DNA of 64,000 bases from Agmasoma carcini (nom. nud.). Its lineage: Eukaryota; Microsporidia; Thelohaniidae. Positions within the stretch are counted from its first letter, which is position 1. Each line of letters begins with the position of its first letter. Made by a program: the position numbers and the translations under genes. Where the stretch lies: assembly GCA_029232285.1 (NCBI GenBank), contig JAOXFI010000009.1, forward strand, positions 62,001 to 126,000, in the 5' to 3' direction. The notes beneath the pieces were generated by a model. The model was given only the letters and a program-made list of their open reading frames with translations, had not been told where the DNA came from and made no database searches. Below, piece after piece: positions 42,721 to 51,438 of the stretch.

Positions 42721-43818
42721 AACATGTTAAATTTTTGGTACATTTAAGAGTTTTAACTTGTTGATCAGTTTTTCTCATTTTCTAGATTAATACTTATATA
42801 TATTTTAGATAACGATAAAATAAATGAATATAATCAATTGATACTACTCTATGTTTTTAATACCCATTTCCTGAGGACACATATTTGACAAATAAACGTA
42901 TTATTACTAAATATTCAAGGAAATCTTTACTATTATAGAAGTGAAAGTTTTAGAATTTAAAAAACTATATCACAACAGTAGATTTAAATTGATATATCAA
43001 AACAATCTTATTAAATAGAAGGTAACATACCTACTATAAGTAAAATTTTTTTATTTCAGTGGCACCTGTAAGATAGAATATTTACGATAATATAGGGTTT
43101 CTCTATCCAATTGTAAATAATTCATACCTACGTGTAAATTTATTATTTGGTATAAAAGTATGAAAATAGATACGAAATAATAAAAATATATCAAATTAAA
43201 ATATACGTTTTATGGTTGATGTGAAAACTTTGCAATTGGATAGAAACCCTTATATTAGTTGATTTCTAATGCAAAATTTAATCCATAGGTAGCCTCTATT
43301 AATTAAAGTTTGTGGGCAAGCTTATATATAATATAAATATTTCTATCCTTCTTTTTATTATCTCTTTCTCTTATGATTTGCTAGTGGTATTTATCTAATT
43401 TATCACATTTAATTGTATAAACCTCTAAATAGTTTTATAAATGGTTCTAATCCATTATATGACTCACATAGATTTTAAAACATGGCATACATATCATATA
43501 TCTTCTATAAAAGCTTAACTTGTTAATATTTGACCAACTTATATTTTAAATTTTTAGGTTTTATTCCAATCCATAATAAGTATGAATAAGATTCACCAAA
43601 AATAAAATATACCAAAATTTGATGTTTTTGTTATAAAATTCTTCCAAATTATAACAAATACATACATAAATCAATTAAGTGTCTTATATGTTCATAAATA
43701 TGCCAATATTTAACAATAAATCAAGATCTATAGCATTCTTCAACACATAAAAAATAACCTTATTTTTGGTTTAAAATATTTATGCATTTATATGAAAAAT
43801 TTCATAAATAAGCATCTC
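42721..43818. other. 1.1 kb gene-free DNA before pyruvate kinase
   Basis: No frame, repeat or RNA gene that I can support. The last 25 bases hold an AAAAATTT word placed about 15 bases before the chosen pyruvate kinase ATG. Confidence 0.45.
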
Positions 43819-45078
43819 ATGAAGACAAGGTCACTTACAAAAATAATATCCACTTTAGGACCAAGTTGTTCAACTTATGAAGAGATATTCGAACTATACA
43901 GAGCTGGTGCTACAATATTAAGGGTTAACATCAGCCATACAACATTTAGTAGCTTAAAATTATACTTTCAAACAATAGATCTTCTACTAAAACAGGAGGA
44001 TTTAATTATGGTTATTGCTTTAGATACGATGGGGAATGAAATAAGGACACTTAATACTCAAACTTTAGAAATTAAAGAAGGTGATGTAATTAAGCTGGTT
44101 GGTAAAGACTCCTTGTACGGTTTTAATAACAATAATGGACCTATCACCAAAATATCAATTGATTTTGAAAATTTTGATAAACTTTCAGAGGGCGGTATTG
44201 TATATCTAGGAGACCTTAAATGTGAACTAGAAATAACAAAAATAAGAGAAAACTCTGTAGAAGTGTTATTTAAAGAAGATATGGAAATAAAACCCAATAC
44301 AAAAGTAACATTTGTAGGTGTGTCTATGTCAGATAATATACTATCAAAGAAAGATGAAGAATTTATTAAATATGGACTTAAAATAGAAAGGTTGGATGCA
44401 GTTTTCCTATCTTTTGTAGAAAATGATCAACAAGTTCAAAATGTACGAAAGTTTATAGATGATGATTCTGTTCAGATCTTCTCAAAGATTGAAACCAAAA
44501 GAGGTGTTGATAACATCAAGTCTATTGTTGATGTATCAGATGGTATTATGATTGCGAGAGGTGATCTATGTAATAATGTAGGGGTGGCACACCTATTTTC
44601 AAGTTCCTTCAAAATTTTAGAAAATATTAAATATAAAGCAATCATCTTGGCTACAGAAGTGATGCAATCAATGGTTGTTAATCATTATCCCACAAGAGCT
44701 GAGATATTTGATGTAGGAAATGCAGTCTATAATGATTTTGATTGTATTATGTTGAGTGCTGAGACAGCTGTTGGTAAGTATCCACACAGATGTGTTGATT
44801 TTGTTAGAAGTATATGTATTGATGCTGAAGACTATCAAAACCCGAACAAGACATGGTTTAAAGTTAATGAAAAGGAATATTCTGAACAGTTAAGACTTAA
44901 CAATCCTGATAAATTGATATTCGTTAATGTTGATGAAAGACCAGATGGAAGGGCTTTTGCATTCAGAAAAGGTGTTTTTGTTGAAATAAAAACTAAAAAG
45001 ACTGATTTTGAAAAATTTAGAGAATTGAACATTGCCACAAAAGAAGTTGATAAAGAATTTGAATCAGAGTCTGAATAA
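43819..45078 (+). CDS. PYK1: Pyruvate kinase
   Basis: A 419-aa glycolytic enzyme converting phosphoenolpyruvate and ADP to pyruvate and ATP. Landmarks are STLGPSCS near the N-terminus, RAGATILRVNISH, IFSKIETKRGVDNI (catalytic Lys and Glu), MIARGDL (metal-binding Asp), and ATEVMQSM followed by PTRAEIFDVGNAVYNDFDCIMLSAETAVGKYP. The C-terminal domain is short (typical enzymes have about 470-500 aa), so the usual allosteric fructose-bisphosphate site is probably incomplete. An ATG nine codons upstream (43792) is in frame. I prefer 43819 because AAAAATTT falls between the two. Confidence 0.95.
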   Translation: MKTRSLTKIISTLGPSCSTYEEIFELYRAGATILRVNISHTTFSSLKLYFQTIDLLLKQEDLIMVIALDTMGNEIRTLNTQTLEIKEGDVIKLVGKDSLYGFNNNNGPITKISIDFENFDKLSEGGIVYLGDLKCELEITKIRENSVEVLFKEDMEIKPNTKVTFVGVSMSDNILSKKDEEFIKYGLKIERLDAVFLSFVENDQQVQNVRKFIDDDSVQIFSKIETKRGVDNIKSIVDVSDGIMIARGDLCNNVGVAHLFSSSFKILENIKYKAIILATEVMQSMVVNHYPTRAEIFDVGNAVYNDFDCIMLSAETAVGKYPHRCVDFVRSICIDAEDYQNPNKTWFKVNEKEYSEQLRLNNPDKLIFVNVDERPDGRAFAFRKGVFVEIKTKKTDFEKFRELNIATKEVDKEFESESE

Positions 45079-45377
45079 ATATATTTTTAGGAAATATTTA
45101 TATGTAAGCTTGTTGAAAATAAAATAATGGGCATGGTTATTATTTTTTAATAACATTTATATTAGATATCTATAGAGGTATGCTTGTTTAGTCTCGTATG
45201 AATAATGTATGTATTTATCTAGGTTAGAAGTGAGTAAAGACCTATAAATGAATAATTTAATCATATATAGATATTGTAACATATTTTAGAGTAATTATTT
45301 ATTATATTCACATATAAACAACATGATAATTTATTTATTTGATTCTAATTATAAATTAACATTTCATCCATCATTAG
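45079..45377. other. Convergent spacer
   Basis: About 300 bases between the pyruvate kinase and kinase-like stop codons. No visible feature. Confidence 0.4.
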
Positions 45378-46712
45378 TCAATCCATAGTTCCAATCATTT
45401 CTAGAATCCTTGCAACAAGATAAAACATGCTAAAACTCTTGTTTTTAGTTAAATTCCTTATTTCCACATACCTCTTATTCTTTAACATCTTAAGCTCAAC
45501 TGAAAGATAAATACTAAATACATTCGACCGGGCGGTCAACTTTAAGTTTTCAATTTTTGTGACATAGCTAAGCTCTTTGAAGACAGTTAAAAATAGTTTA
45601 AAATTATCTGGACTAGAATACCATTGAACACACATTGTCTCCCCTGGACTATACTTTCCACACGATAAAACATGGAAGCATGATGATTTTGCTACAGATG
45701 ACCACTCTTTGGTCAAAATCAACCCTCGTCTATCAACTATTGAATAGGCATGATTCTCTTTTCGTCTATATTGAACCATATTCTGTAAAACAGGTAAAAT
45801 TGAATCAACTTGATAATAAATGGACTTTTTATCTCTTATTTGTCTATCTAACAATCTATAAAGGTAGTACTCCTTCTTTTCAGAGCTATTTATATATTCT
45901 TCACTGGTTTCAAACCCAAAAGCCTTCATTTGTTCTATTATCAGCACATCTGGACAATGAATCTCCTTAAAAGAATATTTCTTTCTTCTCCATCCAAAAT
46001 GATTATATATCAAGTCTATATCAAATCTACAACCATAAAACTCTTTTTCCATTAGCTTTAGAAATACCCTGATTTTAGGATTTTTTACACTGCTAAAATT
46101 GGAACCCCTTTCATCACCACTCATCCTGTATAGACAAATAATAGCAAACCAAAGATCAATATTCTTTGGATTATATGGTTTTTTGAGTTTGATTTTGGCA
46201 GGATAATAGGACAAATCACCAACATGTTGCTGAAGCATCTCATAAGAATCAAAAAATACGGCTGTACCAAAATCTGCCAACTTAACATCACTGTCCTTGT
46301 TAAATATTAAATTTTCAATAGTTATATTTCTATGTGCTATATGATGCTGGTGCAAATAATCAATTACATCTATGAGATTTTTAAACACCAATAAAGGATC
46401 AGCAAGTTGTATTGGAACACATGGGAAGTATTCATGTATCAGTGCTACATTTTCTTCTAGGTCATCAGTGTAGTGAAATGAAAGAATGGATGGATGGTCA
46501 ACCAGTGAATGTATCAGTATTTCATTCTTAATGTAATCTTCGGATTTCCTAGAGCGACTTATATATTTGATAGACACAATACTCTTAGAATCAATATCAT
46601 AAGCGTGTACTATATGTCCATAAGACCCCTGTGCTATAATCCTTTTGAATTCATACTTTCCATTGAATTTTTTATATCTCGCTATGACATTTATCTCTCT
46701 CGATCTTAACAT
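45378..46712 (-). CDS. Degenerate SNF1/KIN-type protein kinase, probable pseudokinase
   Basis: A 444-aa protein with a kinase-like N-terminal half. It has a Gly-rich loop IAQGSYGHIV, the ATP-anchoring Lys in SIKYI (about residue 49), a C-helix Glu (about residue 64) and DFG (about residues 147-149). The catalytic loop reads HRNITIEN (about residues 127-134), so the catalytic Asp of HRD is Asn and the usual Lys is Thr. After the kinase domain, a helical LYRLLDRQ segment recalls the UBA-like region of SNF1/MARK kinases, and the last 50 residues are KA1-like. The longer frame would need a TTG start; the first ATG is at 46712. Confidence 0.8.
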   Translation of the reverse strand: MLRSREINVIARYKKFNGKYEFKRIIAQGSYGHIVHAYDIDSKSIVSIKYISRSRKSEDYIKNEILIHSLVDHPSILSFHYTDDLEENVALIHEYFPCVPIQLADPLLVFKNLIDVIDYLHQHHIAHRNITIENLIFNKDSDVKLADFGTAVFFDSYEMLQQHVGDLSYYPAKIKLKKPYNPKNIDLWFAIICLYRMSGDERGSNFSSVKNPKIRVFLKLMEKEFYGCRFDIDLIYNHFGWRRKKYSFKEIHCPDVLIIEQMKAFGFETSEEYINSSEKKEYYLYRLLDRQIRDKKSIYYQVDSILPVLQNMVQYRRKENHAYSIVDRRGLILTKEWSSVAKSSCFHVLSCGKYSPGETMCVQWYSSPDNFKLFLTVFKELSYVTKIENLKLTARSNVFSIYLSVELKMLKNKRYVEIRNLTKNKSFSMFYLVARILEMIGTMD

Positions 46713-46880
46713 ATATTTTTGTTGACTCAATTTATTTATCTGTTTCAAAAACGCATCTCATTGGTAAGTTAAGCATTAAGCAAAAAGGTTTCAAAAAAGG
46801 AACCACCCCTTCTCTCCCTTTCACTAAGCCAATAAAATTTAAGGAGGACCAAAATAAAAAAAATAAAAATATATTCCTTA

Positions 46881-46979
46881 ATGGGTAGAGCTAATAAATT
46901 TGCAAGCGAAGTCGGTACTATATTTAGACTAGGACTTTACATGCTTAGGGGGTACGTAATATTACAATTTCTTGGATGA
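46881..46979 (+). CDS. Possible 32-aa membrane micro-protein
   Basis: This short frame fills the space between the kinase-like gene start and POP5. It starts with an ATG, encodes MGRANKFASEVGTIFRLGLY followed by a hydrophobic stretch to the end, and stops 21 bases before the POP5 stop codon. An AAAATTTA word lies about 50 bases upstream. A basic and polar start followed by one hydrophobic helix would suit a tiny mitosome or ER membrane subunit. I do not recognise a family, and a chance frame of this size is possible. Confidence 0.35.
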   Translation: MGRANKFASEVGTIFRLGLYMLRGYVILQFLG

Positions 46980-47000
46980 TATCTATATATGTAAATAAAT

Positions 47001-47336
47001 TCATTCATTTTTATATCTTTCACAGATTCTTTTCTTTAATTTTCTTAATATTCCGCTAACATCTTCAATTTCTAATCTTATGGTTTTTTTCTCAATTTGA
47101 TTCATCATTACAATAGAATAACAAACTGATTTGTAGATTTCCAAGTTTATTTTTAATATTAGAAGCTGTAGATTGGTGTAACATGAAATGACCTCAAAGT
47201 ATACCATTTTACCCAAAAAGTATTCACCAAAGTCTACTCTTAGTCTTTCATAGAGTTCATTCTTAATTTGGTCGTTAGTTCTACTTGTTGACGACGTAAT
47301 CTTAACTGCCAAGTATCTTTTTTTTGTCGTTATCAT
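47001..47336 (-). CDS. POP5: RNase P/MRP protein subunit Pop5
   Basis: A 111-aa protein. It starts with KKRYLAVKI (residues 5-13), has the central LRVDFGEYFLGKMVYFEVISC block (about residues 32-52) and a strand VCYSIVMM, and ends with GILRKLKKRICERY. That order matches Pop5/Rpp14 proteins, which support the catalytic RNA of RNase P (tRNA 5' maturation) and RNase MRP. It is shorter than yeast Pop5 (173 aa), the difference being in the tail. Its ATG lies only 23 bases from that of the divergent histone deacetylase gene. Confidence 0.78.
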   Translation of the reverse strand: MITTKKRYLAVKITSSTSRTNDQIKNELYERLRVDFGEYFLGKMVYFEVISCYTNLQLLILKINLEIYKSVCYSIVMMNQIEKKTIRLEIEDVSGILRKLKKRICERYKNE

Positions 47337-47359
47337 AGTGAAAAAAATTATCCTAGAAT
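47337..47359. promoter_or_regulatory. 23-base divergent promoter between POP5 and HDAC
   Basis: Only 23 bases separate two divergent start codons. The spacer contains GTGAAAAAAATTATC, an A-run joined to AATT that could serve as a weakened AAATTT signal for both directions. Transcripts of one gene must begin inside or next to the other gene, unless leaders are almost absent. Confidence 0.6.
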
Positions 47360-48391
47360 ATGAAAATCGGATATGTCTATGATGATACAGTCGCCCTTAA
47401 TACCTATGGCCCTATACATCCTATGAATCCCTTTAGAATAGAAATGACACACTCACTAGTAAAGACAATGGGGTTTGAGAAACACATGGATGTGTATGAA
47501 TCTACTAAAGTACAATTAACTTACCATCCAAAATCATATCTTGATAATCTGACAGAAATACAGACAAGTGACTGCCCTAACATGCCTAATATAACAGATT
47601 TTTGCGAGAGGTATTGTTCGGCCTCAATAAATGCCGCAGTTCTTATCAATGAAAAAAAACATGATATTGTTATAAACTGGGCAGGAGGATTACACCATGC
47701 ACATAAAACAGCAGCAAGTGGGTTTTGTTATGCAAATGATATTGTCATGTGTATTTTAGAGCTTTTAAAGGTTCATAAAAGAGTAATGTATGTGGATATT
47801 GATTGTCATCATGGAGATGGTGTTGAAGATGCATTTTATAATGATGATAGGGTTCTAACACTTTCCTCGCACAAGTATGGTAAAAACTTTTTCCCAGGAA
47901 CTGGCTCTATTAATACAACAGATAATAAGGTTGTAAACATACCCCTGCTTTCTGGTACAACAGATAATACATTCAAGTATATATTTGAGCCAATAGTTTC
48001 AAATGCTATAAGAAAATTTAAGCCAAACGTAATTGTCTGTCAATGTGGTGCTGACTCCCTTGCTAGAGATAAAATAGGTGAGTTTAATATAACGATTGGA
48101 GGACATGCTGATGCTGTAACCTTTATAAAAGATTTCAATATACCTATGGTGATTCTTGGTGGCGGTGGTTACACAATTAAGAATGTGGCAAGATGTTGGG
48201 CATATGAAACTGGTGTTTTATGTGGAGTTGAAATACCAGAATTCGTCCCAGAAGATGATCCATATATTAAGTATTACGGGCCTGACTGCAAGCTTAATCC
48301 TGAATTACGAATGAAAATTAGGGATGAAAATGATAAAGAATATTTAGATGCAGTCAAGAGCTATATACTTGATAAAATTGATAAATTTTAG
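47360..48391 (+). CDS. Class I histone deacetylase (RPD3/HOS2 type)
   Basis: A 343-aa zinc-dependent deacetylase. Conserved parts are INWAGGLHHA (H112, H113), SGFCYANDIV, DIDCHHGDGVEDAFY (zinc ligands D148 and H150), CGADSLARD (zinc ligand D237) and LGGGGYTIKNVARCW (catalytic Tyr 271). Its targets are acetylated histone tails, usually within Sin3- or Set3-type complexes. Two unusual positions: VSFHKYG of other class I enzymes reads LSSHKYG, so the Phe flanking the substrate tunnel is Ser170; and SLSGD reads SLARD. The C-terminal tail of fungal enzymes is missing. Followed 49 bases later by the proteasome gene. Confidence 0.96.
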   Translation: MKIGYVYDDTVALNTYGPIHPMNPFRIEMTHSLVKTMGFEKHMDVYESTKVQLTYHPKSYLDNLTEIQTSDCPNMPNITDFCERYCSASINAAVLINEKKHDIVINWAGGLHHAHKTAASGFCYANDIVMCILELLKVHKRVMYVDIDCHHGDGVEDAFYNDDRVLTLSSHKYGKNFFPGTGSINTTDNKVVNIPLLSGTTDNTFKYIFEPIVSNAIRKFKPNVIVCQCGADSLARDKIGEFNITIGGHADAVTFIKDFNIPMVILGGGGYTIKNVARCWAYETGVLCGVEIPEFVPEDDPYIKYYGPDCKLNPELRMKIRDENDKEYLDAVKSYILDKIDKF

Positions 48392-48429
48392 TTGATGTTA
48401 CTTTATTTTTTAGGTTTTGTTGTTTTGTG

Positions 48430-48438
48430 AAAATTTTT
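48430..48438 (+). promoter_or_regulatory. AAATTT start-site signal of the proteasome gene
   Basis: AAAATTTTT ends two bases before the ATG at 48441. This supports the shorter start rather than the upstream TTG frame, and shows how close the signal can be to the coding sequence. Confidence 0.6.
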
Positions 48439-48440
48439 CC

Positions 48441-49166
48441 ATGGTAGGGACAACATTGCCGTATGACAAAGAAAAATATGTTACCAAAACAGGTACAACT
48501 ATCGCAGCTGTTAAATATAAGTCTGGAATAGTTTTTGCAGCAGATACCAGATCAACTAGTGGTCCTATTGTGTCAAATAAGTTTGCTTTTAAAATTCACA
48601 AGATAAGTGATAAGATTTATTGCTGTGGAGCAGGAACAGCAGCTGATACTAGAAGAGTAACTTCTATGGCTGCCAGGAAATTGAGTATCTTTTCTTATAC
48701 TTACCACAGAGATCCTTCGATGAGTCATTGTGAAAGAATTATAGCTGATCACTTACATAATTATGGAGGATATATTGGTGCACATTTGATTTTAGGTGGT
48801 ATGGATGAGAGCGGATTCCAGCTTTCTATGATTTCTAATGATGGTTTTACCTCTAAACGTAGCTTTTGTTCAATGGGTAGTGGATCAATGGCTGCAAATG
48901 GTGTTCTTTTCGCTGGGTATAAAGTTGATATGGAGAAAGAAGAGGCAATAAACCTTGCCACAAATGCTATAAAGGCAGGTATACTCAATGACTTATATTC
49001 TGGTACTCAGGTTGATATAGTTGTTATTGACACAATGGATGGTGTGAATGTTGAAAGAGATCACTTGACAGTAGCTGCAAAACCTGATGTTGAGCCATTG
49101 AGTGTAAAAACAGAAATTGAAATAACGAAAGATGAACTCTTTAAGTATGTTGAAATAACAGAATAA
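48441..49166 (+). CDS. PUP1: 20S proteasome subunit beta-2 (trypsin-like)
   Basis: A 241-aa catalytic beta subunit. An 18-residue propeptide ends at Gly18 and the mature chain starts TTIAAVKYKSG, with the nucleophile Thr19. The catalytic Asp is in AADTR and the Lys in KIHKI. CCGAGTAADTRRVT, GAHLILGGMDESG and the SMGSGSMAANG block follow, all typical of beta-2, which cleaves after basic residues. The propeptide is shorter than in yeast (29 residues). The C-terminal extension after VDIVVIDTMDGV, which wraps the neighbouring subunit, is retained. Convergent with the next gene, stops 5 bases apart. Confidence 0.96.
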   Translation: MVGTTLPYDKEKYVTKTGTTIAAVKYKSGIVFAADTRSTSGPIVSNKFAFKIHKISDKIYCCGAGTAADTRRVTSMAARKLSIFSYTYHRDPSMSHCERIIADHLHNYGGYIGAHLILGGMDESGFQLSMISNDGFTSKRSFCSMGSGSMAANGVLFAGYKVDMEKEEAINLATNAIKAGILNDLYSGTQVDIVVIDTMDGVNVERDHLTVAAKPDVEPLSVKTEIEITKDELFKYVEITE

Positions 49167-49171
49167 ATGTT

Positions 49172-49735
49172 TTATTTTCTTTCGTTTATTTTATCATTGA
49201 TTCTCTTGCGAATACCTTCTAAGCTTAAAAGATCAAAGTTTTTTATATTTGCGTTTGTAAAGAAATAATCGAGCTTTCTAACGTCATCCAGAAGTCCATT
49301 GAGAGATGATAGATCGTTTTTATTTATATATCTGCTTTTCATCATTGTTATATTCATTATTAAGTTAAAAATCAACCATCTTATAAATAAGCCCTCCTCT
49401 TCCATTTTATATTCCTTCATTTTGTTCTTTACGATGTAGCAAGTCCTCAAAACCTTAAGATGTATGCACATCCTTTGGTTTGTGACATCTGATTCAATCA
49501 AATCAATTGAATCGATATTTAGTTTTATAGATTCCAAAGCACCTTTAAAATAATCAAAGCCAGAGAGGTTTCCTAAAGCCTCAAATTTAGAGTTAGCCTC
49601 TCTTCTTAAGATTGCTGAAGGAGAATTGTCTCTTAAAAAGCTATACTCACCATCTGGTGCCACTTCTGCATTTACAAAGTACTTTTTATCCACTAAAGAC
49701 TTGATTCTTTTGTATATTGATTCTGGATCTGGCAT
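49172..49735 (-). CDS. Helical protein of unknown function
   Basis: A 187-aa, mostly helical protein whose ATG follows AAAAATTTTAC. I see no catalytic or zinc motif and no membrane segment. The central stretch NQRMCIHLKVLRTCYI, within a helical region of about 80 residues, faintly recalls the N-R-C...LRT pattern of the GINS subunit Psf1, and the length is close to Psf1 (about 200 aa). The resemblance is too weak for a name. The gene overlaps nothing and sits between proteasome beta-2 and La. Confidence 0.75.
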   Translation of the reverse strand: MPDPESIYKRIKSLVDKKYFVNAEVAPDGEYSFLRDNSPSAILRREANSKFEALGNLSGFDYFKGALESIKLNIDSIDLIESDVTNQRMCIHLKVLRTCYIVKNKMKEYKMEEEGLFIRWLIFNLIMNITMMKSRYINKNDLSSLNGLLDDVRKLDYFFTNANIKNFDLLSLEGIRKRINDKINERK

Positions 49736-49836
49736 GTAAAATTTTTAAATCGAATGTAAATACTGTAAAAGTATAAAAATTTGATTATATGCAAGGAATA
49801 GTGGACGTAATATAGATAAAATATATCATTAATGAT

Positions 49837-50673
49837 TTATTTGCTATTCTTTAACTTGATGTTTAAATCATTGACGTATTCTAAAGCTTCCTTTTCATCA
49901 AGTTTCTTCAATTTAATACCATCAAAATCTTTCTCATCCCACTCAATGTCATATTTCATTCTAATGATGTTCTTCTTAAGATCAACGAAATCAGCATCAG
50001 AAACCCTTTTTTTTATGTCAACAATGGAAATATCAGCTTCATCGCATTTATAGCTAACTATTTTAGGTATAAAGCGTTTCTTGATCTTCCATATCTTTTC
50101 TTGTATTTCAGATTCTGACTTCTTCTTCAAGAACTCGTCGCGTTTCATAATATCTAGCTTAGTAGAAGATTTGACTCTCTTGGATTCATCCTCTTTTACT
50201 CCATTGTTTTCAACAATTATTTCTTGTTTGATAAACTTTTCCAAGTCTTCTAAATTATCAAATTCTACGAAACAACTTCCAGAGAATTTCTTTTTTTCCT
50301 TTCTAAGTGATATTCTAACCGGGGTAGAAACTTTTGATAATAATTTGTTAATTTCATCAAATTCATACTCTAATGGTATATTACCAACGTATGCGGTGCA
50401 TTCATCACCTATTTTTGTTGTTTTATATACCAAATATTTATCATCTATTATCTTCTTTATAGAATCATCCTTTAATTCAACCAAATTTGATTCTGTAGCA
50501 GCTTCTTTAATTTGTTCAACAGTGGGATTTAAAGCTTTAAGTCTGTTGAACGTAAGAAGTGTTTCTATGGGAATGTATCCATCATTGCCGTTGGCTGTAA
50601 GTAACATAAACTTATCTCTGGAGTAATTGGCGTTACTGAAGTAATATTCTAATTGCTGTTTTATTTTATCCAT
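49837..50673 (-). CDS. LHP1: La protein (RNA 3' end chaperone)
   Basis: A 278-aa protein. The La motif occupies about residues 1-75 (QLEYYFSNANYSRDKFM, then DGYIPIETLLTFNRLK, then VEQIKEAATESNLVEL). An RRM follows at about 88-165 (TAYVGNIP and FSGSCFVEFD as RNP2 and RNP1). The last 110 residues are charged and contain a WKIKKRF segment. La binds the UUU-OH tails of RNA polymerase III transcripts such as pre-tRNAs and helps their maturation. The length matches yeast Lhp1 (275 aa). The ATG is preceded by AAATTTTAAAAAATTTTC. Confidence 0.93.
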   Translation of the reverse strand: MDKIKQQLEYYFSNANYSRDKFMLLTANGNDGYIPIETLLTFNRLKALNPTVEQIKEAATESNLVELKDDSIKKIIDDKYLVYKTTKIGDECTAYVGNIPLEYEFDEINKLLSKVSTPVRISLRKEKKKFSGSCFVEFDNLEDLEKFIKQEIIVENNGVKEDESKRVKSSTKLDIMKRDEFLKKKSESEIQEKIWKIKKRFIPKIVSYKCDEADISIVDIKKRVSDADFVDLKKNIIRMKYDIEWDEKDFDGIKLKKLDEKEALEYVNDLNIKLKNSK

Positions 50674-50874
50674 TTGGAAGAAAATTTTTTAAAATTTAAA
50701 TTATTAAAAATAGATAATATGATAAAGGGATATTGAACAAAAGCATGGAAAAATATGATTATAATAAATTTAGTGTCATGAAATATATATATTACCATTA
50801 TAAAGACCTATACATTTGTTTATATTTCATGTATTTAACTTATAAGAATAATTTTATATTTTTGTATTTTTTTA

Positions 50875-51327
50875 TTAGAATTGATTCATTTGGTTAAAGA
50901 TGTCAAATCCACCTCTTTTATATCCTTCACTGTTTCTAACCTTATTTGGTAGTTCTAAGATGTAGGAAGGTACGCCTTTCTCTGTGTTTAGATTCATAAG
51001 GAAGTAATTAGTGAACGAGTTGCAATTGTTATCAAACAAATGATATGATTCTGGTGTCCATATACACTTTGAGCCTTCAAACAACTCATCCACATCACTT
51101 TTCTCGATTTCAATCATACCAAGGTCTATCCGATCAATCAAAGGACCAAATCTTGTACTATTTTTTAAGGGATGTGATACAAGACCACCATGAAAGTAAT
51201 ATTCAAACCCAAATATCTCTATAGATGTGTGCCATACACCGTCCAAATGAACTCCTAACAGAGATTTTGATATGTTCTTGGCCATTCCTCTAGAAATATC
51301 ATAGACTCTCAAATAAACAACAGGCAT
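50875..51327 (-). CDS. PPPDE/DeSI-type deubiquitinating or deSUMOylating peptidase
   Basis: A 150-aa cysteine peptidase of the PPPDE fold. It opens VYLRVYDISRG. The catalytic His is in GVWHTSIEIFG (H33) and the Cys in NNCNSFTNYFL (C102), with a YHLFDNN lead-in typical of DeSI-1. Family members cut SUMO or ubiquitin conjugates. The length equals a minimal family core (human DESI1 has 168 aa). Whether SUMO or ubiquitin is the substrate here cannot be seen in the sequence. Confidence 0.9.
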   Translation of the reverse strand: MPVVYLRVYDISRGMAKNISKSLLGVHLDGVWHTSIEIFGFEYYFHGGLVSHPLKNSTRFGPLIDRIDLGMIEIEKSDVDELFEGSKCIWTPESYHLFDNNCNSFTNYFLMNLNTEKGVPSYILELPNKVRNSEGYKRGGFDIFNQMNQF

Positions 51328-51438
51328 ATAAAAAAAATATTTTTATTATTTAAATATGAAACAAACTTAATTTTATTAGTTTATTTTGAAATACAAAAAT
51401 TATTTTTATTATTCAAATATCAAACAAAATTTAATTTA

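Noticed and set aside
46713..46860. Possible intron or upstream exon of the kinase-like gene
   Set aside because: A GGTAAGTT word is present on the plus strand, the wrong strand for this gene, and no matching branch and acceptor site is visible.
46881..46979. Possible tRNA suggested by a GGGTAGAGC word
   Set aside because: No T-arm TTC motif or pairing acceptor stem follows; the stretch fits a short protein frame better.
49172..49735. Assignment as GINS subunit Psf1
   Set aside because: Only one short stretch resembles Psf1 and the N-terminus does not fit. Kept as unknown.
50081..50626. 181-codon frame opposite La
   Set aside because: Antisense shadow of La, Ser-rich as expected from reversed Lys/Glu codons.
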